Part shown: positions 1-14,930 of the stretch, in pieces
How positions within the stretch are numbered: position 1 is the stretch's first letter
Layout of the letters: every line of letters begins with the position of its first letter
Assembly: GCA_037013685.1 (NCBI GenBank)
Contig: CM072887.1
Span: 47,357,154 to 47,421,153, forward strand
DNA: 64,000 nt
Direction: 5' to 3'
DNA from: Acridotheres tristis
Lineage: Eukaryota; Chordata; Aves; Passeriformes; Sturnidae
Notes under the pieces: generated by a model
What the model was told of the DNA's origin: nothing
Seen by the model: only the letters and a program-made list of their open reading frames with translations
The model's database searches: none
Made by a program: the position numbers and the translations under genes

Positions 1-2361
1 AGGCTGGTATTACACAGGTCCCTATCTTTTCTTGTTGATACATGAGAGCAGTTGGAAATATAACATGCCTAATACAACATCTGAGTTCTGCTGGTAGAAT
101 GGCCAGGTATTTTAATCTGTGAAATGCATCTCTCATGTATGCTAGTTAAAAAAAAAATCCCAGAATTATCAACTCCACCCTTTACTGAAGCAACTTAACA
201 CCCGTGGCATTTTTTTTTTTGCTGGAAGCTAGTATTACTTTTATGTTTGTATTATTAGGGCCATCAAAAGGTAACCACATGCTAATTATGTGTCACACTA
301 TGCCCTCTCCAGCTTGCATTTGTGCAATGTGAAGATGTCTTCACAGATAAGTTGCCAAAGCATATTAGATCTAACAGGCAATGTGAATTTGCTTCGCAGA
401 TTACTAATGGAAGCACTCCAAGAAAACTGGCAAAAGATGTCGTTTGTTGGCAAGATAACAGCATGTGAAGGCAAGGCATCTTCACAGAAAACAAACAAAT
501 CGACAACAGCCATTACATCACTTTCAGAATTCATTAGCTCAAAGGAATTTCAATTCCTGTACAGGCTCAGTATAGCAGAATGTCTGCATGCATGTATGTG
601 TTCCACCAGCTTTCTGGTAGATTCACTTGGCACTTCACTCTGCAATTCAGCCAAAAGCTTAACTTAAATTCTCTGATACAACACATCCTTCCTTAAATTG
701 CATTTTAACTTTTTTATGCCATAGTGTATGGATAAAATTTCTGTGCAGCCAAAGGTCATATTTCTTATTTTGAACCAAATTTACTTTGGCAAGGGCTGTT
801 ACTGTATGTGACTTCACTTTGTATCAGTCTGTATATCCAGCAACCAATCTTTTTCAGATTTCAAAGATCATAAGGTGTTTAAACACTGACTTAAAAAAAG
901 AAAGAAATAACTAACTTTTTGTAAAAGTGTTTTCAACAGTATTTATCTGTTTGAGTGCAAATACAAAGCTGGAAAGGTCAAGGAATAGTAAACTCCATGT
1001 GAAATGTTTATTGTCTAACATTAAAGGACAATATCACTCTTATCTTTCTTACATCCTCCTTACACCAGAACTCACTATATTTTTCAGATCACTGTAATGA
1101 ATACTTTTCCTAATAGATATTCAGCATTGTTATTTATACCAATTTGTTTCAGTAACAAATGAATTCCAGAAGCACCACAACTAGCAAAGCACTTATTCAC
1201 TGTCTAGTTGGGTTCTGCATTTCTACACAGACCCCCAGTGAATAACCACAGACCCTCAACTTGGTGCTTCTTTTCTTTAAACTCAAAGTCAGCAGGAGTT
1301 GCTCTGGCCCCATCCATGTTGACAGCCTGGACAAGAAGCAGAAAAGGTAACTTAAGCTCTTGTGGAGATAGAAAGCACTGCTTTGGGGTTTCTCCTCTGC
1401 ACAGACGTCAGTTGTGGTAAGACTGATACAAACTTTAATTCTGAAGAACTTTGTTTGCCAAATCTGTTTGAAATTAATCATGTCCTAATACTTTTTTTAT
1501 ACTTTATTTTTTCCATAGAGGCCAGGGTAAGGGAAAGTGAATTTTGACCAAATTCCTACCCTTTCATATTCATTTTCAGTACTAAAATTTTAATTCAGAA
1601 TTCAGATGATCAGCTCTTCCAGATTCAGCCTTGCCAGTAGAAAGTATGGTTGTCCATAAAGTAAAAGTTATACTACATTATTAAAGAGTGCACTCAAATT
1701 CTTTTTTTTCCTCTTCTCTATTTTTTTTCCCTTGTGAAAAGGAATTGTGTTAAGTTTAAAAGCATTCCAGCAAGGCTGTGAAATAAGAACTTCAGCAAAC
1801 TTAGAAATGCAATCATTCTTGCTAATGAAATGTCCCAGATTCCTAAGCTTCCCTAGGACACAGCCAATTCCTATTAATATTATTAGTAATATTTAAAGGC
1901 AACTGGATGATAGACATATTTTCTTTTGCATCTCTCACCATTATCCAGAATTGTAGCCTTTATCAGAATTTTTTTACATGGTATTTATCACTGACTGATG
2001 GTACTTTTCTTATCAATATCAGATACTTCAATTCAGAGCCAAGTTTTGTGTGTATACTTTTTTCCCCAAAGCTACACTTTTTTCCTTGGATGAGAGGTAT
2101 TTTTAAATTAAAACAAAAAAAATACCCCATATAATGGTGGAGAAACACTTAAATATTTGTTAGAGACAGTCATAGTGCATTTAAATAACTTCTTTTTTAA
2201 AAAACTAATACCCAGAAGAACCGGACAGTTTATTGAAGTATTGAGATGTGAAGACTTCTACCAGTATTTAGGTCCAGCCATACAACTTACAGTAAAAAAT
2301 TACTGAGATCAACATATCAATGAGTGTTATTGAATGCTTACTGATGAGAATTCAGTCTTTC

Positions 2362-2398
2362 AAAAAAAAAAAAAAAAAAAACAAACAAAAAAAAAAAA
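2362..2398 (+). repeat. A-rich tract
   Basis: Nearly pure A, with two C interruptions (ACAAACAAAA). No recognisable element body precedes it. Confidence 0.9.
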
Positions 2399-5300
2399 CC
2401 ACCAACACAAAACAGTCCCCCTGGAAGACAAATGTAGCTTATACATCATTAGGTATCACTATTCAGGAGACAGACAGTTGTCCTCTTTCATTTGGAGCAT
2501 TGTATTTTTGGGTGTTGCACTAGATCTGTTCAGCTTGTAAAGCACATAGATTTCTGTTGTTTTCCCTCTAGTGTGTTATACAGAAACTAAAGTCCTTTTC
2601 TTTCCCGAAATAATTTAAATAATTAGTAATATACTCCAGTTAGATAGCACACATTTATCCCTTGTGATCTTCCTTATGTAACCAGAGTACCATTTGACTT
2701 TCAGCATATTTTTATCTCAGGACAACTGCGGGAAATATACAGCCACAATCAGTATTCCTAGATAATACCTGGATACATAGATCTAATCTATAGAATAACA
2801 GCAAAGCATCAACACATTAACTCTCAAAACCCACCTGCAGAGAAACAAAGACAAGAAAGCAGTGCAATGACCATTTCACACACTACAAAAAGATGAGATA
2901 TTTGTAGGGGTCATCTATTCAGGACAATAAAGTAGAAATAATAGTAATAAACTATCATTTTCCTGCTGCCAAGCCTTATCTAAAGATGGCAATTTCCCTT
3001 TTTCAAGCTGAAAACAGCATACTCTCCCCAGTTTGCACTCAGGAAAAATTAGTCAGAGAAGTAACAGCACAATCTGTACAACTCTGAGTTAAAAATAGGT
3101 CAATAAGGTAGCCCATAGCCTGATACAACTAGAGCCATTGAATATTATTGTTTCAAACCATGCTGAAAAAAAATAAAGAACAGGTATTCGTGCTGACAGG
3201 AGGAAGGATGAAGTCCAATACTTTTTTCTGTTCTTAGTAACACCTGCTTCATGAATTTTGGTGACTGATCTCAATTGACTCTAGATCTTCCAAAAGTCAG
3301 CAGTATTAGAAATGCCAAGCAGTGATTCAAAAGCATTCAGTACTAATTCAGCAGCAGTTGACCACAAACAAAATTCAGGTTTCAGATAGTTTCTCTCAGT
3401 TCCCAGTCTGACCTGAAAGAATAGAAATCATGGTTGCCACAAATTTTTAACCTTTTAAGCAAGTACAAGACAGGGTGAATACAACCCAAAAAAAGTACCT
3501 AAAGAATATGTATTCTGATACATGAAAAGATGGAAAAAAGTAATTTGATTGCATGTGTTGTCCACCAAGTCCTCTACCCTGCCATAAACAAAACACTCAC
3601 CAGACTGCAAGGCATAAATATACTTGCTTTATGAGTCTAACATGGGAGATGAGTCTGTGTCTGTACTTCCAGCACAGCACTGCAATCCCTCCCTCACCAC
3701 AGAGTTCAAACAGATTCTCTAGGCTCAGCAAGCCTTGCATCAGGTCCTGCTTCTACCTGATGGCCTGCTGAAAAGGGAAAGCTAGGGAACAACTGATGCA
3801 GTATAATTGCAGCTGCAAAAGAAACTGATAGTTACGTAAACCTCGCTGCTTGAGACTCTGATAGGCTCATTCCGTTATTTAGAACATGTTAATTAGCATA
3901 TGCTCTCTGATTTTATCTCTGCTCCTCTTCTTGGCACATAGGAAAAAACAAAAATAAGTGTTAATTTGCCTCATAAATTAACATGTACCCAGTGGGGAAG
4001 GCATTGTTTGAATATTTTTAGGTTGGGTAACTTCACAATACATAAACCTAAGTCTAGCCTCATAGCTATAATAAACAATCAACCAATAAGGATCTTGTAT
4101 CAAATATCAGCTGTAATGTGCTAACAGTTTTTAATTTTGATATAACTGTGGAGCATGTCAGTTGGTACTCAAGAAGCACTTAGCAAGATTTTCTTATTCA
4201 CTTTGAATTCTAAAGACAGAAGGTGTCTGATGAGAGATAAAGAAGAAAGAAGATGGAAAAAAGGAAATTTAGGAGATGAGAAGTCGTAAGCTGAAAACAG
4301 AAAAAAAACTTGTCCCGGGGGATGCTGAGTGGTTTAGAAAGTTCTCCTGCACCGCTAACATCTAGATCACTGTGACACTAATTAATGGCAGAAGGAAGGA
4401 GAAGTGCTGGCTTCCCTTCTCAAAGCAGGGGAGAATTTTTCAGAAGTATTTGTAAACCAGCCATATGTACCCACCAAATACATCTTTTGGCTGTAGCAGT
4501 GCCAAGGAGACTGCCTTGTATCCTGCAGAAAGAGTCAAAACAGGGACAGGAGACCTTGCCTGCATAGATGTGGGATCTGGAAAGACTCTACCTGGCACCT
4601 CAGCCACTGATGCTTAAAATGACATTAGCAGATTTAATGCAGATGGCAACCTGGAACACACACAGTTGAGAGAATTTTTCTATTAAAAAAGGAAAACAAA
4701 AGCAAATGTTCAGTGTTCTACAGACCTTAAATGGCAAAATTTGTAACCTTGAGGGACCCTTCAGAAAAAGGTGCTGTTAACTACAGAGAGATGATGACAA
4801 TGATAACATGCTGTCTGGTGTTGTAAATATCACCCTTTGTTCCTCAAAGCACAGGGCTGCTATTTACATGCTAGTTGCAGCCAAGGTTCCCTTTCTCCCA
4901 TATGTCAGAGCAGAAGATTACTTAATTACATATTTCATGAAAGAAAACCACTGATTCACATCTGTCTTTGTCTTAAAACATATCCCCCTTTCAGCCAGCT
5001 GTATCAATTGCATTAAATATGCCTAGTCTGACTGCTGGTGTAAATTAAAAGCATATAATGTAATTTTGCAATACAAACAATGGATTCAGGAAATTAGTAT
5101 TATTTTAAGTTGAAAAGTTAGGACTCTTCTGCTTAATTTGCAATATGTATTTATACCAAACTGATTATAGATGTAAAGCTAAACTGCTGTTCTATTATCA
5201 CAAGTATGATACAATCCCTGACTTCAGTATAGATCATAAGTCCTCTTTCTTTTAAATAGCCCAAAAATTCCTTCTGACATTCATTCCCTTTGAGAAACTT

Positions 5301-8300
5301 TAAATACTAATTTTTAGAAGAATTTTAAAAGTTTTTTAGCATAAAATACCTAATACTTAAAAGTACAAAATCTTTAATTGAAGAAAAGTGACCGCTATCT
5401 CTAAAGGCTGTCAAGCTTCAGGAGAAATCTAGTTTTACATCAGAGAAACCAGAGGTTTTGTGCCACTCAACAGAAACCATAAACCAAAAAGGAGTCCCGA
5501 TCTATCAGCAGTTGCTCAAGGACCCAGAGACAGACCTCTGGGATTCCTCACCTTGAGATTCTGTGACAACAAAAGAGCCTCCAGCACTGCTGGCCCCAGC
5601 CACGAACCATATCTTTCCTGAATCACCACCATGAGTTCAAGTAGTCCCCACAGCAACAGCACCAAAAGACTGGAGACAGCTTCAGGCCTTTCTCTCCCTA
5701 AAAAGTGGGGCCACAAAGACTCTTGAAGTTTAGTTGAGGAGCCTCATCTTCGACTAGTTTTTCAGGGATTGCCAAGTACAGCTCCATGTCCTAGTGACTC
5801 TAGTCCCATCTCACAGCTGAAGGCAATGTTACCTAGAGCAAAAATGCCACATCACAAATCTACCTTTTTATGTACAAATAAAGCATTTGGATGCCACTTC
5901 TAACAAAGAAATGCATGTCAACTGTGTAAGCATGTATTTCCCAGCCTTAAATTTATTTTGTGAAGGGGCATGAAAGGCTAGACAATAGGAAGTATATGAC
6001 TCAAAAAATGGCAAGGAAGCACCTACTTAACAGCCCCTTTCTCACTTTTGAATGTTGGTTGGGTATTCTATTCACATGAGTTTATCTGTTGGTTAACAAA
6101 TATTTTGGTTTACAGATATGCCTTTGTCCTCTCAAAACATGATGAGCTTTTTTTTGGCTATCAGATAAGATCCAGAAATTACAAGAGAAACCGTGGAGGT
6201 TCAATGAAAGATTAGTTCTTTGAGCATGAGACAAAAGATATTTTTTAAATATTACATATAGCATAGAGTAAATAAACAATAAGATGCAACAGACTCCTAT
6301 GACAAGGAAATCACATATGTCACCTATATGAAATGTGGTTATAAAGACAATAAGAAAGATTAGGCCAAACATATATTCTGTCTTGAAAAATCACAAATAG
6401 ATGGCCTATTTATTAGAACTGTTAGTTCAATTACACTGAATTCAGAAACAAAATTACAAATAAAATGTTGCTGTAGCCCTAGACAAGGAACAAGGCACAT
6501 ATGCAGGTAAAAGAAGCACAAAACCGCTGGTTTTCAGTGTCTTCAACATTTTATCACCGCTATAAAATCATATCACTCTCCTCCATGACTATCTAATATT
6601 TTATACAGTGCTTATAAATACATCTATTGGCTTTTTAATCAAGTTGTTTCTTTGATCTTTATGACTGCAAGTCTCAGCTTGTTTCTGAATCTTCTTCCCT
6701 CCTGTGTTGTAGTCATCTCAATTAGCATGATTAAAGTCAAGCTAAAGATATATTGACAGTAACTTGGCTCATTCTTTGCTACCTTACTATATGCTACTCT
6801 ATGCTACTTCTTAAACTTTAACAGAATCCTACTGCTTACATTTTATAATAGTAAATTGTTATTTAGTAGTCCAGAATAAAGTGTTAAACTATAAGTGCAT
6901 ACTGTTGGAATAATAATTTAAAAACAGAGCCTAAATCATATATGCTGCCTTTTTGAAGCAAATCTATGCAGAATAAGAACGTTGTCCTTGCCCTTGCCTA
7001 TACATCCTCAGTAAGAAATTTGAGGGCAAAAAAGGGAAGCCTAGGTGGGAAGAACCACCACATATTCCAGAGGATCTACAGCAGAAGGTGACCTACAGCT
7101 CTCATTTACTTCAGAGACCCATCTATTAGCCAGGGTAGGAGAAATGATGTTATTGTCTCTTTACTGACAAAATTCACTCATTTCTCAGCTACAGAAGTGA
7201 TGGTGCCAGCAGAGGATCATTTTCTGTCCTGAAAGGCAGAAGTATTTAATGAAAAACTTGTTTGTTTCTTTCTGTATGCATGCTTTTTAACCTCCTTATC
7301 TGGAATTCCTGGACTTGTTTTATATGACTTTGCATATATCTTAGCCCCGTAGGCAATAGAGTAGGGAAGCAGGGAGACAGGCAGATGGACAGAGGTGCCT
7401 TTAGAGATCAACAAGGCCACGTGCAGAGAGCTCAGCACGACTGCTCTCCTTTCTCTGGTACCACAGGAAGATCCTAATCTTTAAAAGGGACTGTGAAGCT
7501 GGGCAAGCTCCTCTTTGGGTCTCTCCTCTTTGTGCTGGTAAAGCATTGCATACATCATGGAGTTCCTGTACTGCAATGCATGTTTACAGCTATTTTCTAG
7601 GGAGCTGTTTAGGGAGTGTTCATTCTGTGTTCCCATGCATATATTTTTACAAGTGTTGATAAGAGAATCCAGCAGCTATGCTGCATACTTCATGCTCTAT
7701 CTCCTAAGGCCAGCCTCCAACAAGTTTTGCATTTTCACAGCACTGCTTCATGCTATTTCAGAACATTCCATTTTGGCATTTTGGACAAAGACATCTTGTA
7801 GATAGCTTTGCCCAAGATCAACATTTCCCTTAAGGATAAAAGGAAAGCTGACATTACATAAGGATTTTTAAGCTAAGTCATTCCATAGGGAGCCAAAAAC
7901 CCAGATGATGATTATCAGGAAAGGTGCATTCTATAATGCTGAGAAGGCATATAGCACTGTCCCACTTTAAGGGCTTGAGTCTATAGAACTTATATTTGTG
8001 TAGGTCCCAGAGAAACAAAAAAGGCTTGTATTATTGTCATTACCCATAAGAACCTGATGGAATCTCAGATGAGTAAAAATAGTGGTAGATTTTGATCTGC
8101 AGTCACTATCAGCCAGGATTTCAAAAGCATAACTAAAAAAAATGGATAATAGATCTGCTGGAAATTACACTTGTAGAGAGATGAAAAAATATTCACCAAT
8201 TTGAAAATTATGGAGGGTTAAATGTTATGACAGTTTATTTTGACATTTTCTAGAAGAATTAGCTTCAACATTTTCAAAATAGGACTATTCTGACTTTCTA

Positions 8301-10074
8301 TTTCAAAATAGCATATTTGTTTTGAAATTGACAATTTTGCTCTAGATTTAAGAAAAATGCTTTGGTTGGCAAAGAATAAAATTCTTCTTCCTGCTGAAAA
8401 AAAGAACAAAGTCATTAAAAGTTGTTTCAGGTTGTTATAAGCATTGCCTCCAGAATGTTTAGTTCAGCCACCAAACTTTCAAAAAGATGATAAAAATCTA
8501 TCCTTCGTACAGATCTTTGAAATGTATGCATCTCCAGTTGCTTTTCCCCCTGCTGTTTTTTCAAAGACCAAGGTCCTGAGGTTTGTTTTTCCTTGGCTAC
8601 AGCCCACTGCAGCGTAAATTGACTTCTTATGTAATAATCCCAAGAAAACAGATACATATGATTTGGAGCATTGCACAGCTGTTTTTCTGTCTGCACATCT
8701 GCCTTTACCATTTAGCCCTCTATATACTCCATAATGATCAGTAGATCTGACTCCTTCAAGAGGGATACAAATCACTCCCGACCTCAAGGGGAGACTTCAG
8801 TTACACAGCAAGGCTCCTTCTGATTCTTAGTCTGAGAATTTCTGGCAGTTTCATTTAAACAGATCCCAGAGCTTCATATTCAGTTACATACAATATGAAA
8901 TAACACAGCAAATACAACAGTTGATGTCTTATTTTTATGTTAAATTCAATTTATGCTTGGAGCATCTCCACTATTTTAGCTTTCACTGTGCCACAGATTT
9001 AGGCATTAACAATGTATGAAGTTTATTTTAGAGGCTGCCAGAAGCAGAAAGTTGGAGAATTCAGATAGGAAAGGAGCAGGTATATGAAGATCTGTTTGTC
9101 TAGGGACTTAAAGTGATTTGAGATTAATGGGAAAAGTAGATTTTAATCGGGTAGAACACCTTGCAATGAAACAACCACATGCTCAGTGGAAACTGCAATC
9201 TCAGAATAACTTATTACAAGGAACTGTGAATATTACAAAGGGATCACAAATCCTGTTTTCTCTAATCCAAGGACTCTGGATAAAGAAAGCTTCAATTCTT
9301 AAAAGATCAAGAACTAGATTTAATAGCACAACTTTCATTGCCTCAAGCCAGGAAAAGGAGACTTTAGGTAGGTTTTCATCGCCTTGCAGAATCTGTTTCT
9401 GGAGCTCTGTCAGAGAAATGGAAGCTTTCATCAGTGTGCCTATACAGTCTGAAAGAGCCACAGCACTTGAATAAACACTTTCTTCTTCCAGCTCCCCTTT
9501 CCATGGTTATCAGGACTTGAGGCACAGCTGTTCCTGCTGATGCTGAACACCACTTAAACAGTGGGGCCATGACCCTCATGTAACATCAAATTAAACATGC
9601 TTTAGAAAGTGTTAATTTATCTCCCTCTTCTGCTTTGTCCATGCTGTACATTATTTCCTAAAATATTTTTATTCAGTTTTAAATATTACTATTCGCAGTA
9701 GTGATTAGCAGACTCAGTTATGAGCCAAGACTACCCTTGTCTGGCACTTCACTGACCTATAATATTGTCCTTTCCCCAAAGCATTTGAAACATGCAGAAC
9801 TTGAACAACAGTGCATTTATTTAGAAAACAACACGAGGACAAACATGATGCTATATCTAACATAAATGATGAAAATGAAACCAGGTAGACTCATATTCCC
9901 TGTTCCATTAGAAATACTCGATTCAATGCAAATCCAGCAAATGTAAAGTACATAGAAGACATTTCATATATTCAGACTAATGTTGCAAACTCACAGACAC
10001 CACTTAGTTTTTCTCACAGTTAATAGCTTAGGAAGATCTAAACAAGAACATCTGGAATTTCTATACCAAGGACC

Positions 10075-10101
10075 AAAAAAAAAAAAAAAAAAAAAAAAAA
10101 A
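10075..10101 (+). repeat. Poly(A) tract, 27 bases
   Basis: Uninterrupted A run in the second intron. No target-site duplication or processed gene was recognised next to it. Confidence 0.95.
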
Positions 10102-13100
10102 TCACAAGAAATGTCAATCACCTGGCTGGAAAACAAATTAGCCAGACTCCATTCTAGGAGATACATTGCTCCACAGAGGAGAAAAAAAGTGGAAGTAAAA
10201 GATCTTAATTTGAATCGCAGGCACTGGATATTTACCATCAAACACAGTCCTAGAACATATGGATATTTCTCTTTTTTACAGGTAAGATCATATCAGAAAT
10301 ATATTCTTATATCACACTTGCTTTAAGAGCCCAGAGTATCCCTCATGAAACTATCACAGCAGCATGAAAATAGAATTCAGCCCCTGAAATTCTACTGGAG
10401 AGGTTCAGTTCAAGAAAAGCATTCTTATATGGAAGCCTGATGGGTTAGCAGTCCACCACTTCAGTTTAGAATCATGAGTCTGCTTTTTCATGTAACATCT
10501 CAGTCTAGATCAGAAAAAAATAGTCATTGCCTATAACCAAAACTCATCAACTACAGACTTTTATAACTCATTCTCCCCACTTCCGCATTCTATTTGCCTT
10601 CCTATAACGGATGTTTTTCTTTTTTGCATTTTAGTATTACCTCTTGTCCTTGCTTAGCCTTTTATCTTTCCTCCTTCTCAATTCTGCCTATATCTCTCTA
10701 CAGCTGCAATTTTTACCCTGCTGGAACAGCTGATTGAACAATTACTTGAGTTAAGTCTCCATCTAAGAAGTTTTCCCATGAACATAATGGCAAACAGATA
10801 AGAGAAATCAGTCATACTTGGACATAGACCTCTTGAGGAACCTTGTGCTCCATCCTCTGTCTTGTAAATACTGCATACTCCCCATTGCCATTCAAGGTTT
10901 GTTTAAAATACGGTGTAATCACCCTGCTGAGACAAACTCCTTTGAGATGCAAACAGATTAACACCTTTAGTTTTGCACTCGAGGTGTTCCACTAGAAACC
11001 AGTCTGGGTACTGGCTTTGGCAGTGGAGCTTTCAATAGACTGCGGCCTTCAGTTTCTTTGCTTACATTATGTTACCTCTTAGTGAGTCCTCACATGCACT
11101 CAGTTGGCAAATCTGCAAATGATCAAATGTCAACCTCCAAAGTCAGATCACTGGCCAAGTCTCTCTCCCTTATACCATTGCCTCTCATCGGAACTTAGTT
11201 TCAAAATACCAGGGATAGTGTATGAGACCAGATTCAAGTCACAATATTTCAGCTCTGTATAGGGAACTGTGGTTAATGTAACAAATACTCCATCTTTTAT
11301 TTTTTTAATTGAAATAATAATGCAGAAACCATCAAGAACAGTTGAAAACAACAAAAGGACCAGTCTTACATAGCTGCATAGCTACTTTTGAGGGGGAGGG
11401 CCTCTGCTGGTTTCACAAACAAAAAGAAGATAGTGTTCCTAAGTGGGTATATTTACGTAATTATGGCTTTAGGTGTAGGGTGCTCATCTGCCAAACAAAA
11501 GAAACAGATGATGCAGAAGAGCTATGAAATGAACCTGTTCCTCAAGCATCTCCTTTATACAAGTAAGATTTTCAAGAGCAAGTTTTCCTTATCTCCATTT
11601 CTGATTAAGGAAATGCTAAAACTCTTCATGACTTAACAGAAAGGAAATTATACCAGCACTACAGACTTTTTACTGCACAAAATAGCAGGTGCTGAAGGGT
11701 TCAAGCAAGTCCAGACTCAGGTAAATGGGGCAGAAAAACCAAGAAAAGATGGATGAAGATGCAAGGAACTGAAGAATGCAAGTAATATATAACAGTAAGG
11801 AAGCAGCTACAAGTGTATATTGAGAGACACAAAAGGAAGAGTAGAGAAAAGGTATAGATTATAAAAGGCAACCCATATTAATTCACCCTGCAGTGAGAAA
11901 TAAGCAGAAATTGTAACTGGAGTCACATTCATATTTTTTACACACAGAATCGCTTCAATTTGACCTATTATACAGCTTTCCTGATCTTCATGTTGACATG
12001 CAAGAGATGATTTTAAGCCTCATCTTTGCAATGAAACCAAGGAATTGTGTTTTATTCTGCAAAGCAGAAAAAACAAAACAAAAAAAAATCACTCACTCTA
12101 TTTCTATTAAGCAAAACAACAGTAGTGTATTTTCTTTCTAGTGCTGACTTGCATTACATCCTTCCAGTATTATCCTTAAAGAGAGCCAGGAAGAAAAACC
12201 CCTTAAAACTGACTCCCCACAGAATGAATAAATACAATCAAGCACCAGCATGGAAAATAACTGTATGAGCCCTAGGTATCAAAGCTTACCCACAAATAGC
12301 TCATAGTGAATAATGCATATGGCTTAAAGTCAGTTAAAATAAGTGCCAGGTCACTTATCAGGCAGCAGTGAATTTGCAAGGCTTTGAAACAAAATTCTTC
12401 TTTTTATTCTTCCTCTCTGAGATACAAATAACAGAACTAAAATGCAGGTAAGTAAAGGCTGGAGTGAAACATGGCCAAGAGCTGGCCAGTCTTTTAGTCT
12501 TATAGCAGAATAGACTGGTGGTGCTGAAAAGACCGTGAAACATGAAAGAGCCAGATTTGATTTTGTGTGACAAATTCTTGACATCATTGGGTCCTAAAGC
12601 ACTACTGTGTCTCAGAAACTGAAAGGCTATTTCTTGGCTGAAAAATTCAGCAGAAAACCAACAGACTAGGAATCTATCAACATAGGCCAATTGCCTTCAG
12701 TCCACTTCAATTTCTATTTTTGAGACATTACCTATTTGGCTGCCAAATCACAACATATGCACGACCTAAAATTTTCACTGTGCATGTTCAGAAAGATACT
12801 TGAGGTTTAGCCTCCCTTCAGATGAATTCAGCTCCTCAGACTGCTGAAAGTTGTGCACATTTTCCAGCCTTGGAAATGTACCAGGGTTCTCCAGCAAAGG
12901 CCATTAGGCCATATACTTTTACAGACTGCCTATTTTTCACTAATTTTTTTCCTTCCTTTTACAAATGCCCTTAACCTTTCTCCACAGCATAATACCCTGC
13001 TCTTTAGTTTAACTTTGCTGCTCAATGAGCCAAAGGTTTAAACAAGCACTACATTTCTGCACTGAAAGTGCAGCCAACTGATTATTCACAGGAGTGCTAA

Positions 13101-14913
13101 AGCTCTTCATTCCCTCCTTTCCAGTATGCAGGAAAAAGGTGCTTAAATTGCAACAAATTATTTTCCCCTTGGTGTGCTTGTGCCTGTCAAAATAAGCATT
13201 GTTTATATGGGCACAGCTCAGGCAATTATCCTTAACTTTAGCCAATAACTGAACTCTATCATCAATGTTTTTCTAGTGTTCCAAAGACTAGAACTGTCAC
13301 TAACAGTTGATGACATATTGCAATGGGAAAATCTATTTTCATATGAAGACATGTCAAGAAGGATGAAAAAAATTATTCTTAAATAATACATAATTATGAT
13401 TAACTCTAATAAGATTAAACTTAAATATCTGTTCTTCCTTTTAAAAAAGTAATGAATTTTCTGCTTAGAATAAGAAATAAACCTTACAAAAAATGATAGT
13501 CTCGTCTCTTTTGAGTGAGGGTTTTGCTCATGTTTTTACCAGAACTTCTAAGTTTCTTTTCTATTTGAGCACTAAAAGGAACTGGAAGCAAACTGTAGAA
13601 GTTTGAAAGGTCACAGTATTAGGGTCTTATTTTAGCTGTTGCAAGAAAATCAAAACTTGCTTTGGTTCTTAACCATTTATGAAAAACCTCAGCCTCACAG
13701 ACACATACCTGACAAGGTCTGGCCCTACATAAATTATGTAAAGACCCTTGAAATGACATCATTGTATATGATTCTTTCACAGAAAAGTACAGCAATCCTC
13801 CAGCTGAGAAGCATCCATCCAACACCTGCAGAGCATTTCTGCAGGGACATGATAAAACATATACTGCCTAATAAATAAGCCATTAACATAGAGCACTAAC
13901 AACTCAATTACCTAACATCCATATTAGTTCATAGACAACAAGCAGATCTCAAACTTTGCACATTTTCAGTGTTGGAAAACTTTAGAGAAAACTTAATTAA
14001 ATTATTTCTGCCGAGGTTGGTCCTTGCATTCTCTCGGATATTACTAGCTTAGATAACTCTTCCTGCAGAACCCATGTCAAGACAATTTGAAAACACTGAA
14101 CCAAGCCTTAGCTTTCCTTTGCTAAGTAAGAAGCATAAACTGCCCTAGTATACCAGAATTTTTAAAGAAATCTGGAAATGTGAGGGGTTCTTTCCCCACA
14201 AGTTTAGCTAGCAAAGTTCAAGGATCACATTTGGTAATATTGTTAAGACACTTATCATATGCTTTTATTTCCTTTCCTATTCTAGTGACTTAAGCAAGTA
14301 AAAGATAGCATTCCTGTCCTTTGATCATTAATTGCATTACAACTTCAGAAACAAAACCACTAGTCCTCAACTTTCTCTTATTTATGGAAAAGGTACATTA
14401 ATGGCTACCATTAAACAGTGTATATTGTTTTAAAACATGTTTTCATATCCTGTTTGTCAAGCCAACAAGCTTTCATATAACTTTTAAACAACTAAGTATT
14501 TACTTTATTAAAACACCTTAACTTACAAATCAATATTTTAGTAATCCATGCTGATTCTATTTTAGTCATATGTGTATTCTGGTTTTGTTAAAACATCACA
14601 ATTTTTGTAATCTATGACATCTAGTCTTCTGAGCAACAGCATGGAAAGTCTTGTCTTTCAAGCTTCTGTATAGACACCATAGCAATATATGACTGTTGTC
14701 CAAGAGCAAAAGATACCCAAAGCTGCTTTTAATCTAAGTTTTATATTCTATTAATTATTTCTTAGCACAGATAGTCTGCAAGCAGACTCAAGTACGGTTT
14801 AAACATACCATTTCACATTTGCATGGCCTACAACCTTAAATCCCTATAAATATGATTCTTTCCAGAAGTCTTTGGCTACATTGGCATGTGAAGACAAAAC
14901 TGTAAAGATAAGG

Positions 14914-14930
14914 AAAAAAAAAAAAAAAAA
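14914..14930 (+). repeat. Poly(A) tract, 17 bases
   Basis: Uninterrupted A run inside otherwise unique intron sequence. Confidence 0.9.

Noticed and set aside
9118..9474. 118-codon plus-strand frame in the second intron
   Set aside because: No recognisable domain and average intron composition. The length is within what chance allows over 64 kb in six frames.
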